This document shows, one piece after another, positions 51,861-59,793 of a DNA stretch of 64,000 nt. The translations under genes were made by a program, and so were the position numbers. Numbering within the stretch: position 1 is the first letter of the stretch; each line of letters begins with the position of its first letter. Below the pieces are notes generated by a model. The model saw nothing but the letters and a program-made list of their open reading frames with translations, did not search any database and was not told the DNA's origin. The DNA is from UBA8190 sp003453695 (GTDB lineage: Bacteria; Actinomycetota; Acidimicrobiia; Acidimicrobiales; UBA8190): contig DAIRBY010000011.1 in the NCBI GenBank assembly GCA_036796975.1, forward strand, positions 1-64,000, written 5' to 3'.

Positions 51861-52903
51861 AAGCGGTCACGGTGGAGCCGCTCAAGGCGGGAACGGCGCG
51901 GCTCGACGACGTCGAGGAACCCCCGGAGTCCGACGGGTCGGTGCTGGTCGAGACGTTGGCGGTGGGCGTCTGCGGCACCGACATCGAGATCGTGTCCGGC
52001 AACTACGGCTGGGCCCCACCAGGCCGGGACCGCTTGGTGCTCGGCCACGAATCGCTCGGGCGGGTCGTGGAGGCGCCCGCCGGGGCCGGAGTCAGCGCCG
52101 GTGACCTGGTGGTGGGGATCGTCCGCCGTCCCGACCCCGTGCCCTGTTCCAACTGCGCCGTGGGTGAATGGGACTTCTGCCGCAACGGCGAGTACACCGA
52201 GCGCGGCATCAAACAGCGCGACGGCTACTGCTCCGAGCGCTACCGCATCGAGCCGGAGTTCCTCGTCAAGGTCGATCCCTCTCTCGGGATCCACGGCGTG
52301 CTGCTCGAGCCGGCCAGCGTCCTCGCCAAGGCGTGGGAGCAGGTGGAGCGCATCGGCAACCGGGCCCACTGGCAGCCGGCGCGCGTGCTCGTCACCGGGG
52401 CCGGCCCCATCGGCCTGCTCGCCGCCCTCATGGGTGTCCAACGCGGCTTGGACGTCCATGTGCTCGACCAGGTGGCGAAAGGACCGAAGCCGCAGCTGGT
52501 GGCGGCGTTGGGCGCCACCTACCACGTCGGTGCCATCAAGGACCTGAGCGACGCCCCCGATGTCGTCATCGAGTGCACCGGGGTGGGGTCCCTCGTGTTC
52601 GACGCCATGGAGCACGTGGGAGCGGGAGGCGTGGTGTGCCTCACCGGGGTGTCCTCGGGCGGCCGGGCCATCGACGTCGACGCCGGGATGCTCAACAAGT
52701 CGATGGTGCTCGAGAACGAGGCGGTGGTCGGCTCGGTCAACGCCAATCGGCGGCACTACGAGGCCGGGGCCACCGCCCTGGCCGCCGCCGACAACAACTG
52801 GCTGGACAAGATCGTGAGCAGGCGGGTGCCTATCGACCGCTGGAGCGACGCGCTCGACCGCCATGCCGACGACGTGAAGGTCGTCATCGAGATCGGCCAG
52901 TGA
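51857..52903 (+). CDS. Glucose 1-dehydrogenase-type zinc alcohol dehydrogenase
   Basis: The 348-residue MDR enzyme has VGVCGTDIEIVSGNYG, LVLGHESLGRVVEAP (zinc His-Glu), PVPCSNCAVGEWDFCRNGEY (structural-zinc lobe with three visible Cys), LLEPASVLAKAWE and VLVTGAGPIGLLAALMGVQR, then a Glucose_dehyd_C-type C-terminus with NKSMVLENEAVVGSVNANRR. It should oxidise glucose to gluconolactone with NAD(P). It is coupled by ATGA to the GH15 enzyme. Confidence 0.9.
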   Translation: MKAVTVEPLKAGTARLDDVEEPPESDGSVLVETLAVGVCGTDIEIVSGNYGWAPPGRDRLVLGHESLGRVVEAPAGAGVSAGDLVVGIVRRPDPVPCSNCAVGEWDFCRNGEYTERGIKQRDGYCSERYRIEPEFLVKVDPSLGIHGVLLEPASVLAKAWEQVERIGNRAHWQPARVLVTGAGPIGLLAALMGVQRGLDVHVLDQVAKGPKPQLVAALGATYHVGAIKDLSDAPDVVIECTGVGSLVFDAMEHVGAGGVVCLTGVSSGGRAIDVDAGMLNKSMVLENEAVVGSVNANRRHYEAGATALAAADNNWLDKIVSRRVPIDRWSDALDRHADDVKVVIEIGQ

Positions 52904-52937
52904 GCCGCTTGTGACCCGGCGTGGGGTTGGCGGCAGG

Positions 52938-52979
52938 GCGCCGGTGACGGGCCGCCGGTGACGGGCCGCCGGTGACGGG
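52938..52979 (+). repeat. Three tandem copies of a 14-bp unit
   Basis: CCGCCGGTGACGGG repeats three times (the first copy begins GC) in the 79-bp gap between the dehydrogenase and the MBL gene, just before GTG 52983. It may be slippage-prone or a binding array. Confidence 0.85.
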
Positions 52980-52982
52980 GCA

Positions 52983-53924
52983 GTGACCTCGACACGGGAG
53001 ATCGCTCCCGGAGTGATCGAGATCGACACGCTGCTCGGCGGGTGGGATCGGGTGACGGCCGGCTACCTGTTGACCGGCGAGGCGCCCGTCCTCATCGAGA
53101 CCGGCAGCCAGAGCTCCGTGCCGACGCTGCTCGAAGCGCTGGCCGGGTTAGGCGTCGACGCCGGGGAGCTCGCAGGTGTGGCGGTGACGCACATCCATCT
53201 CGACCACGCCGGAGGCGTGGGTGACGTGGCCCGTGCCTTTCCCTCAGCCACGGTGTACGTGCACGAGAAGGGTGCTCGCCACCTGGTCGACCCGGCCCGG
53301 CTCGTCGACTCGGCGGCCAAGGTGTACGGGCCCCTGCTCGACTCGCTGTACGGCCGGCTCGACCCCACCCCCGCCGAGCGCATCCATGTGCTGGCCGACG
53401 GGGAGGAACTGCGGGTGGGCCCGGGTCGTGTCCTCACCACCGTGGACTCCCCCGGTCACGCCAAACACCACCTGGCCCTGCACGACTCGGTGAGCGGGGT
53501 GTTGTTTGCCGGTGACGCCGTGGGCGTGCGGCTCCCGGACGCCGGGGTGCTGCGCCCGTCCACGCCGCCCCCGGACTTCGACCTCGACCAGGCCCTGCAC
53601 TCCCTGCACCGCTTCGCCGACCGGCGCCCCGCCGGGTTGGCGTTGGCCCACTACGGGCTCGTCCCCGACCCCCAGGCCATCCTCCACGAGGCGGAAGAGA
53701 CCCTTCGGCGTTGGGCGGCCGTGGCCGAGCAGGCGTGGCGGGACAACCGGGACATCGCCGCCGCCCTGGAGGACGCCTTCGCCCGAGACCTGGGCGCCGT
53801 CGACCCGTCCCAGCGGGAGAAGCTCGAGACCTTGAATGGCGTCCACTCCAACGCCGCCGGGTTTCGCCGCTGGCTCGACACCTGGGGCTCGTCTGACGGC
53901 GCCGGGTCACGTGGACAGCCGTGA
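52983..53924 (+). CDS. MBL-fold metallo-hydrolase
   Basis: The 313-residue metallo-beta-lactamase fold has AVTHIHLDHAGG (HxHxDH), VDSPGHAKHHLAL and GVLFAGDAVGVRL (metal ligands), and ALAHYGLVPDP. The C-terminal 80 residues are helical (AAVAEQAWRDNRDIAAALED). The arrangement resembles thioesterase/lactonase-like members. GTG at 52983 directly follows the 14-bp repeats, so no ribosome site is visible. It ends 12 nt before the lipoprotein gene. Confidence 0.87.
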   Translation: MTSTREIAPGVIEIDTLLGGWDRVTAGYLLTGEAPVLIETGSQSSVPTLLEALAGLGVDAGELAGVAVTHIHLDHAGGVGDVARAFPSATVYVHEKGARHLVDPARLVDSAAKVYGPLLDSLYGRLDPTPAERIHVLADGEELRVGPGRVLTTVDSPGHAKHHLALHDSVSGVLFAGDAVGVRLPDAGVLRPSTPPPDFDLDQALHSLHRFADRRPAGLALAHYGLVPDPQAILHEAEETLRRWAAVAEQAWRDNRDIAAALEDAFARDLGAVDPSQREKLETLNGVHSNAAGFRRWLDTWGSSDGAGSRGQP

Positions 53925-53936
53925 CCGCTCTCTACG

Positions 53937-54320
53937 ATGATGACCCGCATGCCGTCGCGACCCCTGGCCCTGCTCGTCCTGGCTCCGGTCGCCGGCGTCG
54001 CCCTGGCCGCCTGCAGCTCGGGCGGCGACCTCCCCGTGAACACCGGTGCCGTCCAGCCGTCGGGGTCGGGAACGCCGGCGGCGGTGGTCCTGCTCCGTTA
54101 CGACAGCGTCGAGCCCTCCAGGGTGACCATCCACGCCGGGCAGACCGTGGAGTGGCGGTGGCAGGACCCGCAGTTCCCGAGCAATGTCACCTTCGACTCC
54201 TTCGCCAGCCCCACCATGGACTCAGGCACGTGGTCGTACACCTTCAACGTCCCGGGCACCTACAACTATCGAGATTCGCTGCGCGCCGAAGCCACCGGGG
54301 TGGTGGTGGTCGAACCCTGA
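53937..54320 (+). CDS. Cupredoxin-like lipoprotein lacking copper ligands
   Basis: The 127-residue precursor has a lipoprotein signal ending LAACSSGG and a plastocyanin-like fold: VVLLRYDSVEPSRVTIHAGQ, TVEWRWQDPQFPSNVTFD, TWSYTFNVPGTYNYRDSLRA, TGVVVVEP. Copper members have an H-N-V motif and a Cys-x2-His-x4-Met-type loop after PGTYxY. Here these positions read S-N-V and RDSLRAEATG, so no type-1 copper site remains. Starts at 53937, 53940 and 53949 are all possible; TACGAT at 53933-53938 could be a -10 box favouring 53949. Confidence 0.8.
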   Translation: MMTRMPSRPLALLVLAPVAGVALAACSSGGDLPVNTGAVQPSGSGTPAAVVLLRYDSVEPSRVTIHAGQTVEWRWQDPQFPSNVTFDSFASPTMDSGTWSYTFNVPGTYNYRDSLRAEATGVVVVEP

Positions 54321-54353
54321 TCCAGTCGGTCGAGCCCTGATCGAGGCGGCGCC

Positions 54354-55163
54354 ATGACCACGGTGGGGGAGCGCCTGCCCGTTCCCGTCGACATGGGCTC
54401 TGGGCGGGCCGTCGCCTTGCTGCACGGATACGGCATGCGGCCTGTCACCTACCGGCACACGGCGCGGCTGCTCGCCGAAGGTGGTGCTGGGCGGCCCTGC
54501 CGGGTGGTCGTCCCCAATCTGTTCTCCTTGCATGGCCGGTGGAGCTTCGGACGGGTCGTGAACGCCTTCTCGGCCACCCTCGACGACCTCGGCCTCGAGC
54601 GGGTCACGCTCATCGGCCACTCCTTCGGCGGCGGCATCGAGCTGGGCTTCGCCGCCTCGCACCCCGAGCGCGTGGAAGAGCTGGTGTTCTCGGACACCCT
54701 GGCCATGTCAGAGGAGTGGGGGCTCGCCGACGAGGCATTGCGCCATCCGTTCGGGCTGTTGCGTCTGGCGACGGCTCCGGCCGCCTTCGCCTTCACCACC
54801 CAGGCGCTGTTCCATCCGAGCCAGATGGCCATGGCGGCGTGGTGGGGGTTCACCAGCAAGCGCACCAGCTTCATCGACGCCGTGGCTGCGGCGGGCATCC
54901 CGGCGCACGTGCTGTGGGCCAACCGCGACTCGATCATCCCCCGCTCCGACGGCCAAGCGTTCGCGGCTCGCCTCCACGCCAACTTCACGGTGGCGCACGC
55001 CCCCGACGGCCGACCCATCGACCACGACTGGATGTTCCAGGATCCCCCCCTGTTCGTGGCCCACTTGGGGGGGCTGGGTCTGCGCATGGCCTCTTCGTCC
55101 CGGGCCGCACGGGGGGCGTCGCCCGATTCTCCCAACCGGGACCGCTCGGGCCGATCGACCTAG
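54354..55163 (+). CDS. Alpha/beta-hydrolase
   Basis: The 269-residue protein has ALLHGYGMRPVTYRHTARLL (oxyanion HG motif), LIGHSFGGGIELGFAASHPE (nucleophile Ser), VLWANRDSIIPRSDG (acid residue) and DGRPIDHDWMFQDP with the catalytic His. It is cytosolic by sequence, with no signal peptide, and the substrate is unknown. The C-terminus is disordered (Arg/Ser/Pro-rich). It lies 33 nt downstream of the lipoprotein gene. Confidence 0.88.
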   Translation: MTTVGERLPVPVDMGSGRAVALLHGYGMRPVTYRHTARLLAEGGAGRPCRVVVPNLFSLHGRWSFGRVVNAFSATLDDLGLERVTLIGHSFGGGIELGFAASHPERVEELVFSDTLAMSEEWGLADEALRHPFGLLRLATAPAAFAFTTQALFHPSQMAMAAWWGFTSKRTSFIDAVAAAGIPAHVLWANRDSIIPRSDGQAFAARLHANFTVAHAPDGRPIDHDWMFQDPPLFVAHLGGLGLRMASSSRAARGASPDSPNRDRSGRST

Positions 55164-55179
55164 ACGCTCACGCGTCGCC

Positions 55180-55195
55180 CCGCCGAGCCCGGCGG
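55180..55195. terminator. Hairpin between convergent genes
   Basis: CCGCCG-AGCC-CGGCGG lies in the 40-bp gap between two convergent stops. No U-tract. Probable bidirectional terminator. Confidence 0.4.
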
Positions 55196-55203
55196 CGCAG
55201 CGC

Positions 55204-55929
55204 TCAGGTCCGATCGAGGTAGGTCGTGGTGGCGTCGTCTGGTTCCGCGGTGGAGAAGACCTGGGTGGAGTCGGTGGAGAGCCGCTCGTGCTCGACCTCG
55301 GTCTCGGCCTCTCGCTGCGCCTTCTGCGACTCGCGACGAAGCTCCTCCAACTGGTCCCCCGTCGATGCCGCCATGGACCGGTACACCCGGACGAGGTGGT
55401 CGTCGCCGTTGTAGACGGCCTTGCCCAGTGCGTGCAGGGCCTCGTTGTGCCGCCGTCGGACCGAGACGCGGCGAGCCCAGATGCTCACATGCCTGGCGGC
55501 GGCGCGTGTCCAACTGACGAGGGCGACGCGGCCCACCCTTCCGAAGGCCCACACCCGATCGAGGCCGCGGCGCGCCTGCGCCTCGAGATCCTCCGAGTAC
55601 CGCTCCCACCACGACTCCACGCACATGAAGGCCATGACCAGCGTCACCGGCACGATCACGACTTCGGTCCACCACAGGCCGAGGACGCCGAACAGGATCA
55701 TGAGGAGCAGCCCCACCACCACCACGACGAGCGGGAGCATCGGGCCCGATTGCGCTCCCGTCCGGGCCGGTGCCGGCGCCGGCGGCGGCCCCGCCTCAGG
55801 AGGGGTGGGGAACTGGAGCGTCGATCCGCCGAGGGTGCTCCCGCACTCCGGGCAGAAACGCGCCCCGGTGGGAGCGGTCGTCGAGCAGTTGGGGCACGTC
55901 AATGCCTGACTGGATCCCGCCAGGGCCAT
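55204..55929 (-). CDS. Zinc-ribbon membrane protein
   Basis: The 241-residue protein starts with a zinc ribbon (TCPNCSTTAPTGARFCPECG; CxxC-x11-CxxC), then a Pro-rich linker, two adjacent helices (LPLVVVVVGLLLMILFGVLG and VVIVPVTLVMAFMCVESW), and a long amphipathic helical C-terminus (RWYSEDLEAQ-like charged segments, then QLEELRRESQKAQREAETEV). It is probably a cytoplasm-facing membrane scaffold of unknown function. ATG at 55929 lacks a clear ribosome site. Confidence 0.8.
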   Translation of the reverse strand: MALAGSSQALTCPNCSTTAPTGARFCPECGSTLGGSTLQFPTPPEAGPPPAPAPARTGAQSGPMLPLVVVVVGLLLMILFGVLGLWWTEVVIVPVTLVMAFMCVESWWERYSEDLEAQARRGLDRVWAFGRVGRVALVSWTRAAARHVSIWARRVSVRRRHNEALHALGKAVYNGDDHLVRVYRSMAASTGDQLEELRRESQKAQREAETEVEHERLSTDSTQVFSTAEPDDATTTYLDRT

Positions 55930-56116
55930 GGGCGGTAAATGCCCAGGCGCCGCCGGCCTGTAACCGCCTTGCGCCGGGCGAGCGCCGGGCGGGGCGCCGG
56001 GCGTGCAGAAAGCCTGGTCAGCGACTGGTTCCGGCCCCGCCGGCGGGGCGAACGGCGGCCCTCCCCGACGGGTCGGGTCGAGGGCAACCCGGGCTGCTCG
56101 ACGTGGCCGGCGGTGG

Positions 56117-56122
56117 TATGAC
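56117..56122 (+). promoter_or_regulatory. Predicted -10 box (TATGAC), leaderless MFS gene
   Basis: TATGAC, 6 nt, then GTG 56129. It deviates from TAnnnT only at the last base. The 199-bp divergent gap holds no other clear element. Confidence 0.4.
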
Positions 56123-56128
56123 CCGGCG

Positions 56129-57373
56129 GTGACCAGCCACGTGCCGACGGCCGCCGGCCCGAAGACCCCCGGGGTCCTCGACCAGCGGGGCCGGCTGCGC
56201 CGTGGCCTGGTGGTGGTGATGGCGGTGGCCACCGGCCTGGCGGTCGCCAACAACTACTACGCCCAACCGCTGCTGCCCGACATCGGCCGCGCCCTGCACA
56301 TGACGGCGGGCGAATCAGGGCTCATCGTCACCTTCGCCCAGATCGGCTATGCCCTGGGGCTGCTCTTCTTCTTGCCACTGGGCGACCTGGTGGAGCGCCG
56401 CCGGCTCATCGTGGTGCTGTGCGTGGCCACCGGGCTCGGGCTCTTGGCCATGGCCGGGGCGCCGTCAGGACCCACCCTGCTGGCGGCGGCCGCAGCGGTC
56501 GGCGCGTGTTCGGTGCTGGCTCAGGTGCTGGTGCCGTTCTCGGCCTCATTGGCCCCGGGGTCGGAGCGGGGCCGGGTGGTGGGCATGGTGATGAGCGGGT
56601 TGCTCATCGGCATCCTCCTGGCCCGCACGGTTGCCGGTGGTGTGGCGGGACTGGGCGGCTACCGCGTCGTGTACGTCGCCGCCGGCGTCGCCATGTTCGC
56701 CCAGGCGCTGCTCCTGCGTGCGGTGCTGCCGACGTACTGCGAGCGCACCGGCCTCCGGTATCCGGCCCTGCTCAAGTCGGTGGGACGGCTGCTCAGCGAG
56801 GAGCCGGTGCTCCGCCGTCGCTCGCAGTTCGGACTGCTTTCGTTCGGGACCTTCAGCGCATTCTGGACCTCGATGGCCTTTCAGCTGGCGCACCATTACC
56901 ACTACTCGACGCCGGTCATCGGGCTGTTCGGGCTGGTCGGCGCCGGCGGTGCGCTCGCTGCCACCGCTGCCGGGCGTTTCTCCGACCGCGGCTGGGCGCA
57001 CCACAGCACGATCGTGAGCTCGCTGCTGCTCGTGCTGTCGTGGGCTCTCCTGTGGTGGGGTGGGAGCAGCATCGCCGCCTTCATCGTGGGGGTCATCGTC
57101 CTCGACGTCGGCGCCCAGGCGCTGCACATCACGAACCAAGGCGAGATCTACAAGCTTCGTCCCGAAGCACGCAGCCGCCTCACCTCCGCCTACATGATCC
57201 TGTACTTCGTCGGCGGCGGGGTCGGATCGGCCGGCTCCGCCTACGCCTTCGACCAGCTCGGCTGGGACGGGGTGTGCTTGGTGGGCGGTGTCTTCGCCGC
57301 CGGCACCTTGGCCCTGTGGTTCGCCGCCAAGTCGGGTCGGGGAGCGCTGAGCGTCGAAGACGCCTCGCCGTAG
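56129..57373 (+). CDS. MFS transporter (12 TM, YnfM-like)
   Basis: The 414-residue permease has VATGLAVANNYYAQPLLPDI in helix 1, GYALGLLFFLPLGDLVERRR (motif A), VLVPFSASLAPGSERGRVVG, LLIGILLARTVAGGVAGLGG and about twelve helices. The NNYYAQPLLP pattern is typical of the YnfM/YgaY-type drug-resistance subfamily. GTG at 56129 is chosen from the -10 spacing; the frame is open further upstream but codes for Arg-rich sequence without similarity. Substrate unknown. Confidence 0.9.
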   Translation: MTSHVPTAAGPKTPGVLDQRGRLRRGLVVVMAVATGLAVANNYYAQPLLPDIGRALHMTAGESGLIVTFAQIGYALGLLFFLPLGDLVERRRLIVVLCVATGLGLLAMAGAPSGPTLLAAAAAVGACSVLAQVLVPFSASLAPGSERGRVVGMVMSGLLIGILLARTVAGGVAGLGGYRVVYVAAGVAMFAQALLLRAVLPTYCERTGLRYPALLKSVGRLLSEEPVLRRRSQFGLLSFGTFSAFWTSMAFQLAHHYHYSTPVIGLFGLVGAGGALAATAAGRFSDRGWAHHSTIVSSLLLVLSWALLWWGGSSIAAFIVGVIVLDVGAQALHITNQGEIYKLRPEARSRLTSAYMILYFVGGGVGSAGSAYAFDQLGWDGVCLVGGVFAAGTLALWFAAKSGRGALSVEDASP

Positions 57374-57417
57374 CGCACCATCCCTCGCTGCCCGAATCGG
57401 GACTGTCAGACTTGACC

Positions 57418-57497
57418 CGCCGGTCCGTGGGCTCGCCGGTCCGTGGGCTCGCCGGTTCTTTGACCCGCCGGTCCGTGGGCTCGCCGGTCCGTGGCTC
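57418..57497 (+). repeat. Tandem array, 5 copies of a 16-bp unit
   Basis: CGCCGGTCCGTGGGCT repeats at 57418, 57434, 57466 and 57482 (last copy slightly changed), with a divergent third copy (CGCCGGTTCTTTGACC). TTGACC precedes units 1 and 4, giving a higher-order repeat of about 48 bp. It fills the gap upstream of the DUF4389 gene. Confidence 0.9.
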
Positions 57498-57518
57498 CGA
57501 CCTCGAGAAGGAGGAAAC

Positions 57519-58175
57519 GTGACCACACCGATGCCTCCCCCACCTCCGGGGCCCCCGCCCAGCTCGGGACATCCCGTACAACTCTCGATCGTGCACCAGG
57601 AGGGGTACTCACGAGGCCTGGCCCTCCTCGGGGTGCCGATCTTCTACGGCCGTCACATCGCCTTGCTCCCGGTGTACGTGGTGGTCTTCATCGTGGGGAT
57701 CGCCGCCTTCTTCACCGCCTGGGCCATGCAGTTCGCCGTGCTGTTCACCGGCCGCTACCCACCGGGCGCCCACCGCTTCCTGACCGGGTTCCTCGCCCTG
57801 TCCGTGCGCACCAACACGTGGCTGCTCGGGCTCGAGGACCGGTACCCGGGTTTCAGGGTGGCACCGGACCCGACCAAGTCCGTGGTGCTCGACGTCCCCC
57901 ATGCGCCCGAGTACTCGCGAGGCTTGGCCGCATTGGGCTGCCTGCTGTTCGTCGGGAGGGTCATCGCCCTGATCCCGGTGATCGTGGTCCTGTACGTGCT
58001 GACGCTCGTCGCAACGCTCGTGGCCTGGCTCATGCAGTTCGCCGTGCTGGTCACCGGTCGCTACCCGGCCGGTGCCCATGAGTTCGTGACCGGGTACGCC
58101 AGGCTGAGCGCTCGCAGCAACGCCTGGCTGTTCGGCCTCACCGATTCCTACCCGGGGTTCAGCCTGCAGCCCTGA
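57519..58175 (+). CDS. DUF4389 membrane protein with internal duplication
   Basis: The 218-residue protein has a Pro-rich N-terminus and two homologous halves (about 28-112 and 130-215). Each has a YSRGLA(L/A)LG start, a helix pair ending in AW(A/L)MQFAVL, a TGRYPxGAH motif, and NTWLLGL or NAWLFGL with YPGF at the end. DUF4389 proteins are small membrane proteins of unknown role, usually with one or two such units. GTG at 57519 follows AAGGAGGAAAC, an ideal ribosome site. Confidence 0.88.
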   Translation: MTTPMPPPPPGPPPSSGHPVQLSIVHQEGYSRGLALLGVPIFYGRHIALLPVYVVVFIVGIAAFFTAWAMQFAVLFTGRYPPGAHRFLTGFLALSVRTNTWLLGLEDRYPGFRVAPDPTKSVVLDVPHAPEYSRGLAALGCLLFVGRVIALIPVIVVLYVLTLVATLVAWLMQFAVLVTGRYPAGAHEFVTGYARLSARSNAWLFGLTDSYPGFSLQP

Positions 58176-58250
58176 ACGCACCGGCGCCGGGCGATCTTCC
58201 CCGGGTGCCCCCTATGCTCGCCGGGTCGCGTCAGCGCCGGGAGGGGGCCG

Positions 58251-59414
58251 ATGGAAGCGGTGTCACTGCTCGTCATCGGGGCGGGGCCCTACGGCGTGTC
58301 GGTGGCGGCGCAGGCTCGTGCACGCGGGATCGACACCGTGGTCGTCGGGCGTCCAATGGGCTTCTGGACCGACCGTATGCCCAGAGGGATGTTCCTTCGG
58401 TCGGGAACGGACTGGCACCTCGACGCCTCGGAGGTCCACACCTTCGAGGCCTTCGTCGAGGAGCGGGGGATCTCCGCCCCCGACATCGACCCCGTCCCCA
58501 TCGCCGTCTTCCTCGACTACGCCGCCTGGTTCCAGGCCGAGAAGCACGTTGAAGTGCAAGACAGGCTGGTCTCGTCGCTGGAGGAAGGCAACCGTCAGTT
58601 CGTCGCCTCGCTCGAAGATGGAACCCAGATCCAGGCTGAGACCGTCGTCGCTGCCCCCGGTGTGTGTTCCTTCCGCCGCCTCCCCGACTGGGCCGGCAAG
58701 ATCCCCGACGACTTACGGGCTCACACCTGTGATCTCGTCGATTTCGAGGCGCTCCGGGGGGGGCGTGTCCTGATCGTCGGGGGCCGCCAGAGCGCCTACG
58801 AGTGGGCGGCGCTGATAGGTGAGCACGGTGCCGAGCGGATCGACATCGTCCACCGCCACTCCATGCCGCGCTTCGAGCGGGTGAGCTGGAAGTTCGTCGA
58901 CCAGTACCTCGAGCACACCGTCAGCACCCGCGGCTGGTGGCGATCGCTGGCGGCGGCGGAGCGAGAGAAGATCGACAGGAGGTTCTGGGAGGTCGGTCGG
59001 CTCACCCTCGAGTGGTGGCTCACTCCGCGGCTCCAGGACGACCGGTTCCATCGCTGGCCTGGCGCAACAGTCGTCGAGGCGAACGCGACAGGCGATGACA
59101 CCGTTACGGTGAGCCTTTCCAGTGGAGACCGCCTGACCGTCGACCACGTCGTCTTCGCCACCGGATACAAAGCCGACCTTCCCAGCGTTCCCTACCTGCA
59201 CAACCTGGTGGGGAGGATCGACATGACCGACGGGTTTCCCCTCCTCGACGAGGCGTTCCGATCGTCGCTCGATGGGCTCTATCTCACCGGGTTCGTCGCC
59301 ACGCGGGACTTCGGCCCGTTCTTCGGCTTCACCAAAGCATGTCCCGTCGCCGCCTCGCTCATCGTGGACGACCTGTTGCGCCGGGTGGGCTCGGTACCGG
59401 AACGCACCAGCTAG
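58251..59414 (+). CDS. FAD/NAD(P)-binding monooxygenase-like flavoprotein
   Basis: The 387-residue protein has an N-terminal FAD Rossmann motif (LLVIGAGPYGVSVAAQARAR), MPRGMFLRSGTDWHLD, a second nucleotide-binding motif VLIVGGRQSAYEWAALIGEH and a C-terminal HVVFATGYKADLPSVPYL (the ATG motif of flavin-containing monooxygenases). These resemble lysine/ornithine N-monooxygenase or FMO-like proteins. ATG at 58251 follows GGGAGGGGGCCG; TATGCT near 58212 is a likely -10 box. Substrate unknown. Confidence 0.88.
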   Translation: MEAVSLLVIGAGPYGVSVAAQARARGIDTVVVGRPMGFWTDRMPRGMFLRSGTDWHLDASEVHTFEAFVEERGISAPDIDPVPIAVFLDYAAWFQAEKHVEVQDRLVSSLEEGNRQFVASLEDGTQIQAETVVAAPGVCSFRRLPDWAGKIPDDLRAHTCDLVDFEALRGGRVLIVGGRQSAYEWAALIGEHGAERIDIVHRHSMPRFERVSWKFVDQYLEHTVSTRGWWRSLAAAEREKIDRRFWEVGRLTLEWWLTPRLQDDRFHRWPGATVVEANATGDDTVTVSLSSGDRLTVDHVVFATGYKADLPSVPYLHNLVGRIDMTDGFPLLDEAFRSSLDGLYLTGFVATRDFGPFFGFTKACPVAASLIVDDLLRRVGSVPERTS

Positions 59415-59487
59415 CCGAACGTGCCGGCTGGGCCTTCGACGCGGAGATGCGAAGAGCCGATCCGGCGGGTGAGCTCGACTCAGCGAA

Positions 59488-59542
59488 AGCGCAGCGCAGC
59501 GCAGTTCAGCCCAGCTCAGCAGCTCAGCTCCAGCAAGCGGAG
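59488..59542 (+). repeat. 55-bp contig-end sequence, left copy
   Basis: The 55 bases before the N-run are identical to the 55 bases after it (59643-59697). The sequence is rich in CAGC/GCAG short repeats. An exact terminal overlap is typical of a de Bruijn graph assembler with k=55. It ends with the last bases of a tRNA 3' end. Confidence 0.9.
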
Positions 59543-59642
59543 NNNNNNNNNNNNNNNNNNNNNNNNNNNNNNNNNNNNNNNNNNNNNNNNNNNNNNNNNN
59601 NNNNNNNNNNNNNNNNNNNNNNNNNNNNNNNNNNNNNNNNNN
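59543..59642. other. Assembly gap (100 N)
   Basis: Exactly 100 Ns, the usual placeholder for unknown length. The identical 55-bp flanks suggest adjacent contigs overlapping at a short repeat rather than 100 nt of missing DNA. Between the flavoprotein stop at 59414 and the gap I see no gene. Confidence 0.99.
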
Positions 59643-59697
59643 AGCGCAGCGCAGCGCAGTTCAGCCCAGCTCAGCAGCTCAGCTCCAGCAAGCGGAG
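59643..59697 (+). repeat. 55-bp contig-end sequence, right copy
   Basis: Identical to 59488-59542. Its last 5 bases are the 3' end of the tRNA-Ser gene. Confidence 0.9.
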
Positions 59698-59779
59698 GAG
59701 GTGGGATTCGAACCCACGGTGGCCTAACGACCACAACGGTTTTCGAGACCGTCCGATTCGTCCGCTCTCGCACTCCTCC
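59693..59779 (-). tRNA. tRNA-Ser (anticodon CGA)
   Basis: An 87-nt cloverleaf on the minus strand: acceptor GGAGGAG/CTCCTCC with G discriminator, anticodon stem ACGGT/ACCGT around loop CTCGAAA (anticodon CGA at 59745-59743, reads UCG), a long class-II variable arm (GTGGTC-GTTA-GGCCAC) and T-arm GTGGG-TTCGAAT-CCCAC. CCA is not encoded. It lies 14 nt downstream of tadA on the same strand and may share its transcript. Confidence 0.95.
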
Positions 59780-59793
59780 GGACCAGCAGGAGG

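Noticed and set aside
57418..57497. Possible CRISPR array
   Set aside because: Units are 16 bp, directly adjacent, with no spacers and no cas genes.
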